Assembly (NCBI GenBank): GCA_003166955.1
Contig: PMUI01000037.1
Span: forward strand, 1-64,000
Reading direction: 5' to 3'
Origin: Acidobacterium sp.
GTDB lineage: Bacteria > Acidobacteriota > Terriglobia > Terriglobales > Acidobacteriaceae
DNA: 64,000 bases
Shown: positions 57,791-64,000 of the stretch, one piece after another
Position numbering within the stretch: position 1 is the stretch's first letter
How the letters are laid out: each line of letters opens with the position of its first letter
Translations under genes and position numbers: made by a program
The notes under the pieces: model-generated
The model's database searches: none
What the model was told of the DNA's origin: nothing
The model's input: the letters and a program-made list of their open reading frames with translations, nothing else

Positions 57791-57861
57791 AGCGCTCAAG
57801 TATGGTTTTGGCTGCCGGTGTTGGCCAACGAATCCGGGCAATCCGAAATCCTTATCCGCTG

Positions 57862-59139
57862 ATGACGCGACCTGTGGTCCGCAGTAACCAGTCCGAAGAC
57901 TCGGTAGATCCGCGATCAGATGTTGCGGTCGCACTGCTGGTCCTGGCGTTTTTGTTTTCGGCGGCATCGCTCCCGGCGCAAGCGCCGCCACACGACCAGG
58001 CGGCAGCCTCATCCGGCATCCCCGCACAGGATCAGGCAGGCATCGATCGCGACGTCGCCCGGCACTTCGGCGATGCTCCGCCCGATCCTGGACCCCGAGC
58101 CAGGCTCTCGGGATCGATGAAGCCTGCCGACGTGCAGGCGGCGATGCGCAAAGTGGCGGATTGGGAGCTGAACTGGTCGCAGCCGCACTTCGACCGTATC
58201 TGGACGTGGAGCGTGCTGTACTCCGGGTTCATGGCAACTTCGGAGACTCTGCACGTTCCGAAATATCGCGATGCCATGCAGGGGATGGCGGAAAAGTTCA
58301 ATTGGTCGCTGCGCTCGGAGATTCCCAATGCCGATGACCAGAGCGTAGGCCAGACTTATCTCGAGCTCGCACTCCCGCAGCCTGCCCCGGAAAAAACTGA
58401 TCCAACGCGGAAGGCGCTCGACGGCCTCCTCGCCGGAAACGCCGCGCCGATTCCGAAAGGCCAGGCGGACATTCCGTGGTGGTGGTGCGACGCGCTCTTT
58501 ATGGCACCTCCAGTCTGGTCGCGAATGTATGCAGCAATGCACGAAACCAAATATCTCGCGTACGTCGATCAGCACTGGTCCGAAACTTCCGCGCTCCTGT
58601 ACGATCCTCAGCGCCATCTCTACTACCGCGACGTCACCTTCCTGCACAAGACCGACGAGCGCGGCAACCCCATCTTCTGGTCGCGCGGAAACGGATGGGT
58701 GATGGCCGGAATCGCGCGCACTCTCGAAGACATGCCTGGTGACTATTCCACACGCGGCAAATATGAGCAGCAGTTGCGAGAAATGGCAGCGGCCGTTCTG
58801 CCATTGCAGGATCCGGCGAGCGGACTATGGCATTCCGATCTGCTCGATCCGGCCGACTATCCGCAGCCCGAGGTTTCCGGGTCGGCATTGATCACGATGG
58901 CCCTCGCCTGGGGCGTGAATCATGGCGTGCTCCCTCGCCCCCAATACACGCGGGCCATCGCGAAGGCATGGAGAGGACTGGTTGGAGAGATTTATGCCGA
59001 CGGCCGCCTCGGGAACATTCAGCAGACCGGATCGGCGCCGGCGCACTATCTGCCGTCCTCAAGCTACACCTATGGCGTCGGCGGTTTTCTCCTGGCCGGA
59101 GCTGAGGTCGAGGAACTCGCCGAACGGGCTCGCGAGTGA
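57862..59139 (+). CDS. GH105-family unsaturated glucuronyl/rhamnogalacturonyl hydrolase
   Basis: A 425-residue exported enzyme that hydrolyses unsaturated galacturonyl groups from pectin fragments. The signal peptide is VAVALLVLAFLFSAASLPAQA. The (alpha/alpha)6-barrel fold shows DWELNWSQPHFDRIWTWS, QTYLELAL, IPWWWCDALFMAPPVWSRM with the catalytic Asp region, then PIFWSRGNGWVMAGIARTL and SSYTYGVGGFLLAGAEVEE. ATG 57862 is preferred; the frame opens at 57802, inside the receptor remnant. No pectin lyase genes are adjacent. A TonB-dependent receptor remnant upstream suggests a former polysaccharide-uptake locus, by inference. Confidence 0.88.
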   Translation: MTRPVVRSNQSEDSVDPRSDVAVALLVLAFLFSAASLPAQAPPHDQAAASSGIPAQDQAGIDRDVARHFGDAPPDPGPRARLSGSMKPADVQAAMRKVADWELNWSQPHFDRIWTWSVLYSGFMATSETLHVPKYRDAMQGMAEKFNWSLRSEIPNADDQSVGQTYLELALPQPAPEKTDPTRKALDGLLAGNAAPIPKGQADIPWWWCDALFMAPPVWSRMYAAMHETKYLAYVDQHWSETSALLYDPQRHLYYRDVTFLHKTDERGNPIFWSRGNGWVMAGIARTLEDMPGDYSTRGKYEQQLREMAAAVLPLQDPASGLWHSDLLDPADYPQPEVSGSALITMALAWGVNHGVLPRPQYTRAIAKAWRGLVGEIYADGRLGNIQQTGSAPAHYLPSSSYTYGVGGFLLAGAEVEELAERARE

Positions 59140-59349
59140 GGCGAAGAACGCGATGCCCGGTGGCGGGATCGACCCAGGACGTGGGCGGCGGTCCTCCGCG
59201 CGCTAAACATCAGCGCAAAGAAAGAACACAAAAGCCTGGTCATCGAGGATCCAGACGGTGACGCGATGGTCTTCGTCGAGGATCGAATGCAGAGCAGCAA
59301 AATCGAGTGACCTTAGCGCGAATTCGGCCCATGCTCTGTTGTGCCTACC

Positions 59350-59964
59350 TCAGTTCACGCTGATATCTCCATCCACATCCACGACGATCGACTCTCCCTC
59401 GATCGTCATGGAGTGAATCTTCAGCCGATCCAGCGTCACCTTATAGCCGGTTGTCAACGTCGAACCCTCCACAGCTTTGCGCAGCATCTCCGCCGCATTC
59501 ACCTTCATGCTCGACGGAATCTGATGGCTCAGAAAAGGCATCAGCAGAACATTCAGCTCTCTTGACTCGCTGACGCGCTCGATCCGCGCATCCCGGAAGC
59601 CGATCGTTTCGCCTTCCGCTTCGGGCACCACCGAAACCTCCGCCGTCGGCGCCAGGCTCAGCCCCAGGCACCGCCCGCTCACCGCCGTTCCCAGCTTCGC
59701 GTGGATCTTCAGCTTGACCTGCACGCGATCCCCGGTGAAGCTCACCTCGGGCTCTTCCGCATACACTGAGCAGCTCGACTTCGCGTTGCCCTTCAGGTAA
59801 TAGCGGCCCTGCGGACCTCCAAACAGTTGCTGCGCGAGCGTACGCTCCAGTGCGGCCCGGCTCACCTTCAGTTCGACAGCATGCGCCGGAACGGCTGCAC
59901 CGATCATCGCCACCGCCGCGAAAACCCACCCGCATCTGCGGAAACAGAAGTCAGTGAAACTCAT
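59350..59964 (-). CDS. secreted or periplasmic protein of unknown function
   Basis: A 204-residue protein with a signal peptide (CGWVFAAVAMIGAAVPAHA) and a mature part of alternating strands and helices. It resembles lipid-binding or LEA-like folds in outline. Residues include two Cys (SSCSVYAEEPEV, SGRCLGLSLAP). The start is ATG 59964 or 59985 (7 residues earlier). I do not recognise the family. It is divergent from ctaA. Confidence 0.7.
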   Translation of the reverse strand: MSFTDFCFRRCGWVFAAVAMIGAAVPAHAVELKVSRAALERTLAQQLFGGPQGRYYLKGNAKSSCSVYAEEPEVSFTGDRVQVKLKIHAKLGTAVSGRCLGLSLAPTAEVSVVPEAEGETIGFRDARIERVSESRELNVLLMPFLSHQIPSSMKVNAAEMLRKAVEGSTLTTGYKVTLDRLKIHSMTIEGESIVVDVDGDISVN

Positions 59965-60034
59965 TGTGTCCATAGCTACGCACATAGACTACGAAACCGT
60001 TCCCGCGGACTAAAATCGAACTTCGGGCCTTTGC

Positions 60035-60994
60035 ATGACCGCATCCGCCGCCATCGCCGCTCCACCCATCCGGCCCCCAGCCGCGCTGCGCCGCTTCGCC
60101 TGGGCCGTGCTCGCGTATAACGTCGCCGTCATCGTCTGGGGATCTGCGGTGCGCGCCACAGGCTCTGGAGCGGGCTGCGGCGATCATTGGCCCCTCTGCA
60201 ACGGAACCGTCCTCCAGCACCACCCAGCTCTTGCAACCCTCATCGAACTGACCCACCGCGCCACCAGCGGCATCGATCTCCTCTGCGTCCTCGCGCTGCT
60301 CTTCTGGACCCTGGCCGCCGCCCCTCGCCGCCATCTCGCCCGTGCCTGCACTATCGCGGTCCTGGTGCTCACCCTCAACGAAGCCCTTCTCGGCGCGCTG
60401 TTGGTCCTGCTCGGCCATACCGCTACTGACCGCTCCCCATCCCGCGCCGTTTACCTCGCCCTCCACCTCACCAACACGCTGCTCCTGCTGGCTGCGCTCG
60501 CCCTCACCGCGCATTTTCTCTCTCGTCGCGACGGCGTGATGCGCGGAACCCTCGCTCTCCGCGCTCCTCGACTTGCCCTCACCGGCATCATCGCAACGCT
60601 CATCGTCGGCGTCACCGGCTCGCTCGCCGCACTCGGCGATACCCTCTACCCCGCGCACAGCCTCCTCACCGCGATGGCTCAGGACCTCTCCTCCAATAGC
60701 TCCTGGCTGCTGCAAATTCGCTGGCTCCACCCCGCCATCAGCCTCGTCGCCGGCATCTTCATCGTCTGGCTCATCGCCCGGAGCCTCCGCACGCCCGACA
60801 GTCGCTCGCTCGCAGTCGGCGTCCTCATTCTCCTCGCCCTCCAGTACCTGCTCGGCATCGCCGACGTGGCCTTCCTCGCGCCCACCTGGATGCAGATGAC
60901 GCACCTTCTCGGCGCAGACCTTCTCTGGATCACCCTCGTCCTTCTCTCCGCGCGCATCTGCCTCATCCCCACGCTGCCTCCCTCCGCGCCCTGA
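60035..60994 (+). CDS. ctaA: heme A synthase
   Basis: COX15/CtaA-family membrane enzyme that oxidises the methyl group of heme O to form heme A for cytochrome oxidase. It has eight transmembrane helices in two four-helix bundles. The loop CGDHWPLCNG after helix 1 bears the Cys pair typical of the type with extracellular cysteines. Heme-ligand His residues appear in IELTHRATSGID, LALHLTNTL, IRWLHPAISLVAG and MTHLLGADLLW. Length is 319 residues. No cox or ctaB gene is adjacent, so it works with an oxidase encoded elsewhere. Confidence 0.93.
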   Translation: MTASAAIAAPPIRPPAALRRFAWAVLAYNVAVIVWGSAVRATGSGAGCGDHWPLCNGTVLQHHPALATLIELTHRATSGIDLLCVLALLFWTLAAAPRRHLARACTIAVLVLTLNEALLGALLVLLGHTATDRSPSRAVYLALHLTNTLLLLAALALTAHFLSRRDGVMRGTLALRAPRLALTGIIATLIVGVTGSLAALGDTLYPAHSLLTAMAQDLSSNSSWLLQIRWLHPAISLVAGIFIVWLIARSLRTPDSRSLAVGVLILLALQYLLGIADVAFLAPTWMQMTHLLGADLLWITLVLLSARICLIPTLPPSAP

Positions 60995-61123
60995 TGTCCC
61001 CCAGCCCGGAACCTTGCCTTGCTTCTCGCCCCGCCCCCGATTAGATTGCTCCATGGCGCGCTTTCGGCCCGCTTCCTGCCGACTTGCCCAATCCATCAAT
61101 CTGCCGACCGGGGGGATTTCACC

Positions 61124-63196
61124 ATGCGTCTTTTCTGCCGTCGCGCCGTAAACGCTTTCATCGCTCTTCTTCTCATCCTCGTGGTCAGCCCGCGCATTCA
61201 CTCCCAGGCCACCAACTACCCCGACAAACCACCCCTCCTCCTCGGCGCTGCCTGGTATCCGGAACAGTGGCCCGAGTCCCGCTGGGATCAGGACCTCACT
61301 CTCATGGAGGCAGCCCACATTAACCTCGTGCGCGTCGCCGAGTTTGCCTGGAGCACGATGGAGCCCTCCGAGGGCCACTACGAATTCGACTGGCTTGATC
61401 GCGCCATCGCCCTTGCCGCCAAACATCACATCTGCGTCGTCCTCGGCACCCCCACCGCCGCGCCGCCCGCATGGCTCACCACCAAATATCCCGAGACCCT
61501 GCGCTGGGATGAGAACGGCCGTCGCGACGAGCACGGCAACCGCCAGCAGTTCTCCTTCACCGATCCCAAATACCGCCAGTTTGCGCACAACATCGCCGAG
61601 CAGATGGCGATCCACTTCGGCCCCAACCCAAACGTCGTCGGCTGGCAACTCGACAACGAATACGCCAATCCCTCTTTCGACCCCACCGCCAAAGAACAGT
61701 TTCACCGCTGGCTCGAAAAGAAATACGGTACCGTCGCTGAGCTGAATCGCCGCTGGGCCACCGCCTACTGGTCGCAGACCTATGACCAGTTCGACGAAAT
61801 CCCCACCCGCGAAGACGGCGAGAACCCCGCGCTCCTCCTTGATTGGAAGCGCTTCGTCAGCGACACCTGGAAGAATTACTCCGAAAACCAAGTCTCCGCC
61901 ATCCGTCCTCACGCTGACCCGCGCCAGTTCATCACCACCAACACCATGGGCTGGTTCGACGGCTTCAATGAGTACACCGTCCACAGCGTCCTCGACATCG
62001 CCGCCTGGGATAACTACATCACCGGCAACTACGACTACGTCGCGAACGGCGCGACTCACGACCTCGCTCGCGGCTTCAAAAACAAAAATTACTGGGTCAT
62101 GGAAACCGAGCCGGCCTTCGTCAACTGGCACAAGGTCAACTCGCCTCTGCTGCGCGGCCAGGTTCGCGATATGGCATGGCAGGCCGTCGGCCACGGTGCC
62201 GAAGCCGTCGAGTACTGGCAGTGGCGCAGCGCGCCCAACGGTCAGGAGGAATACCACGGCACCCTTGTTGGCGCCGACGGCACGCCCGTACCGGTTTACG
62301 ACGAAATCCGCCAGGTCGGAGAGGAGTTCACCAAAGCCGGATCCGCCATCGCCGGCACCTCCCCGCATTCCGAGGTCGCGCTCGTCAACGACTACGACTC
62401 CCGCTGGGCCATCAGCTTCCAGCGCCACTCCGCCAACTTCGATCCCGTCGGCGAAATGGTCGCCTTCTATCGGCCCCTGCGCGAACAATCGCAGTCTGTC
62501 GACATAATCTCCATCAACGCGCCCTTCGACGGCTACAAAGTTATCGAACTCCCCGGCCTCAACGTCATCTCGCAAAAAACCGCCGACCGCCTCATGGAGT
62601 TCGTCCGCAACGGCGGCCACCTCCTCCTCGGCCCCCGCTCCGCCATGAAGGATGAATTCAACGCCCTGCAGCCTGAGCGCCAACCAGGGCCCCTGGCCGC
62701 ATTCCTCGGCGGCCGCGTGGATCAGTTCTACGCCCTGGACGCCGACGTTCCTCTCAGTGGCGACCTCGGCTCAGGCACCGCCAGCATCTGGGCCGAACAG
62801 CTCAGCACCCAGTCTCCCGACACAACCGTCGTCGAACGCTATGGCAAGAGCAATGGGTGGCTCGACGGTCAGCCCGCCGTCCTCACCCGGAAGGTCGGCA
62901 AAGGGCGCATCACCTACGTCGGCGCCTGGCTCGACACCGCACTCCTCAACGACATCACCGGAGGTCTCCTCGAAGAAGCGGGCGTCCAGCCCATCCTTCC
63001 TGGTGTCCCCAAAGGCGTCGAAGTGTGCCGCCGCTCCGGGCAGGGGAAATCCGTTCTCATCCTCATCAACCACAACACGGACTCCGCGCATGTCTCGCTC
63101 CCGGAGCCCATGCGCGATCTCATCGGCGCCCAGAGTACCGCGGTCAACGCCGTCGATTTGCCACCCTTTGGCGTCGCCGTCCTCACGAGAGAATAA
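61124..63196 (+). CDS. GH42-family beta-galactosidase
   Basis: A 690-residue exported glycosidase. After a signal peptide (AFIALLLILVVSPRIHS) the GH42 TIM barrel begins LLLGAAWYPEQWPESRWDQD and shows HINLVRVAEFAWSTMEPSEG. The acid/base Glu is in PNVVGWQLDNEYANPSFDP. The nucleophile Glu is in WVMETEPAFVNWH, as in the family. A trimerisation-like domain and a small C-terminal beta domain follow. I choose ATG 61124, preceded by GGGGGA and leading into the signal peptide; the frame opens at 61019. Probable substrates are beta-galactosides from plant polysaccharides. Confidence 0.93.
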   Translation: MRLFCRRAVNAFIALLLILVVSPRIHSQATNYPDKPPLLLGAAWYPEQWPESRWDQDLTLMEAAHINLVRVAEFAWSTMEPSEGHYEFDWLDRAIALAAKHHICVVLGTPTAAPPAWLTTKYPETLRWDENGRRDEHGNRQQFSFTDPKYRQFAHNIAEQMAIHFGPNPNVVGWQLDNEYANPSFDPTAKEQFHRWLEKKYGTVAELNRRWATAYWSQTYDQFDEIPTREDGENPALLLDWKRFVSDTWKNYSENQVSAIRPHADPRQFITTNTMGWFDGFNEYTVHSVLDIAAWDNYITGNYDYVANGATHDLARGFKNKNYWVMETEPAFVNWHKVNSPLLRGQVRDMAWQAVGHGAEAVEYWQWRSAPNGQEEYHGTLVGADGTPVPVYDEIRQVGEEFTKAGSAIAGTSPHSEVALVNDYDSRWAISFQRHSANFDPVGEMVAFYRPLREQSQSVDIISINAPFDGYKVIELPGLNVISQKTADRLMEFVRNGGHLLLGPRSAMKDEFNALQPERQPGPLAAFLGGRVDQFYALDADVPLSGDLGSGTASIWAEQLSTQSPDTTVVERYGKSNGWLDGQPAVLTRKVGKGRITYVGAWLDTALLNDITGGLLEEAGVQPILPGVPKGVEVCRRSGQGKSVLILINHNTDSAHVSLPEPMRDLIGAQSTAVNAVDLPPFGVAVLTRE

Positions 63197-63296
63197 TCTC
63201 GGTTGCCTGCGTCTTCCCGTCCGGCTCATTCGTCACCAAAGGATTAACTTGTTGTCCTCCCGGACGCCGGGGATTCTCCATGATCTCCGGCCCTTT

Positions 63297-64000
63297 TTAT
63301 CGGTCCGATCCAGTTGCCTGCTTTTGATAGATCCGCGAAATCGCCCGCAGCACCGCCTTCGCCGGAACCTTCCCATCCTCCCCGGCAAACACAATCTCCC
63401 CCAGCCGTTTCGCCTGCGGCCGGTAATACCAGCGGCTGAAAAGGCACAGATAATCCGCAGTCTCACCGCTCCGATTTTTCTCCCGGCCGCGCCGCCGTTC
63501 CGTCGCCGGACGTAATTCCGCCAGCGCAGTCTCCAGCCGCTGCTCCAACTCATCCCGCGTGGCCATTAGCACCACCGGCCCCTGCAGCGGTACCGCCTCC
63601 ATCAACCCCACCGGCTGCGCATACAGCGACGTCGATCCCGCAGCCTCGTTCGCATGCCGCATCCCGGCAACAGAAAACAGCGCCGGCCCATACAGCGCGC
63701 CTCTCGCCAGCAGAAACAGCGCCACTTGCTCTCCCTCAGCCGCCGCCTGCACCATCACTCCATCCAGATGGGCCAGCGCCCGCACCACCTCCGGCGCCCC
63801 CGCCGCCACAGCCTCAGCCTTGGTCAACCTCACATGCAGTTCCGCGGCCCTCTCAAACTCCGTCAACCCCGAAGCCTCGTCCCGCTCCTTCTTCAGCGCC
63901 TCCACCAAACTCCCGCCGCGCGTCCGCAAAAACGCCCGCACCGTCGCTGCTTCTTCCGCATAGCGCTCGTCCGTGCATCCCTTGAAGCACGGCGCCAGGC
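63297..64000 (-). CDS. UvrC-like GIY-YIG nuclease, C-terminal part (partial)
   Basis: The gene runs off the window edge, so only its last 234 codons are visible. The start of the visible part has the UvrC-type motif LAPCFKGCTDERYAEEA followed by VRAFLRTRGG and a UVR-like helical segment (TEFERAAELHVRLTKAEAVA). A domain of about 150 residues follows, ending in AISRIYQKQATGSDR. It does not show the RNase-H-like endonuclease domain that closes standard UvrC, so this is a short UvrC-like protein, perhaps resembling Cho or an acidobacterial variant. The GIY-YIG domain lies outside the window. Confidence 0.75.
   Translation of the reverse strand, partial: LAPCFKGCTDERYAEEAATVRAFLRTRGGSLVEALKKERDEASGLTEFERAAELHVRLTKAEAVAAGAPEVVRALAHLDGVMVQAAAEGEQVALFLLARGALYGPALFSVAGMRHANEAAGSTSLYAQPVGLMEAVPLQGPVVLMATRDELEQRLETALAELRPATERRRGREKNRSGETADYLCLFSRWYYRPQAKRLGEIVFAGEDGKVPAKAVLRAISRIYQKQATGSDR

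Noticed and set aside
59951-62683. A 910-codon minus-strand open frame opposite ctaA and the GH42 gene
   Set aside because: Its composition is Gly/Asp/Glu-rich without motifs, while the plus-strand genes show complete families. It is an antisense shadow.

Overview
The window is GC-rich, gene-dense DNA from a Gram-negative bacterium (BamA, Skp, LpxA, FabZ). Gene content points to Acidobacteriota, class Terriglobia. The lineage indicators are a HTH-TolB-TPR regulator, two C-terminal remnants of Oar-like TonB-dependent receptors, GH42 and GH105 glycosidases, and a fused aroD-aroE gene. The lineage call is inference; no rRNA is present. Most of the window is chromosomal housekeeping, and I see no complete insertion sequence, CRISPR array or prophage.

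Layout. 0-9.5 kb: a membrane protein, D-Ala-D-Ala ligase, a ParD-like antitoxin beside a decayed parE, aroDE, a serine hydrolase, an SMP-30 protein, a GH19 lysin next to a small membrane protein, and mtgA. 9.6-16.1 kb: a phosphoesterase, a GntR/ABC transporter operon behind a short-leader promoter with an overlapping operator, a secreted protein, and a frameshifted HTH-TolB-TPR regulator. 16.1-17.7 kb: a DUF1801 gene with a decayed partial duplicate, then a gene-poor stretch with repeats. 17.7-31 kb: a methyltransferase, a phosphoesterase, an ECF sigma factor with a likely anti-sigma, nagA, an NPP-type phosphodiesterase, an M3 peptidase, a GT9 glycosyltransferase, a polytopic membrane protein, and the operon sugar isomerase-asnS-arginase. 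32-39.7 kb: a core cluster read on the minus strand, hslV-hslU-ispE-tRNA-Gln-prs-rplY-pth-rpsF-rpsR-rplI. 39.8-49 kb: a CDF metal exporter, a hybrid-free histidine kinase/receiver pair, a PhoB-DinB-PhoR group and a molybdopterin oxidoreductase. 49-56 kb: envelope biogenesis (bamA, skp; fabZ-lpxA) and an ArsB-like transporter. 56-64 kb: an alanyl-tRNA editing protein followed by tRNA-Ala, GH105, heme A synthase, GH42, and the 3' part of a UvrC-like gene running off the edge.

The most unusual signal is a set of short tracts with about 7-nt periodicity. Six of them begin at the first base after a stop codon (unnamed membrane protein, ddl, serine hydrolase, hslU, phoR-like kinase, arsB-like). The unit sequence differs between tracts but usually ends in CAG or AGC. 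Two more tracts with ddl-type units lie in the gene-poor stretch at 17.2-17.5 kb. I know of no named element matching them. Gene decay is also frequent: parE, two receptor C-termini, a 73-bp copy of the serine hydrolase gene, a partial DUF1801 duplicate, and the frameshifted regulator.
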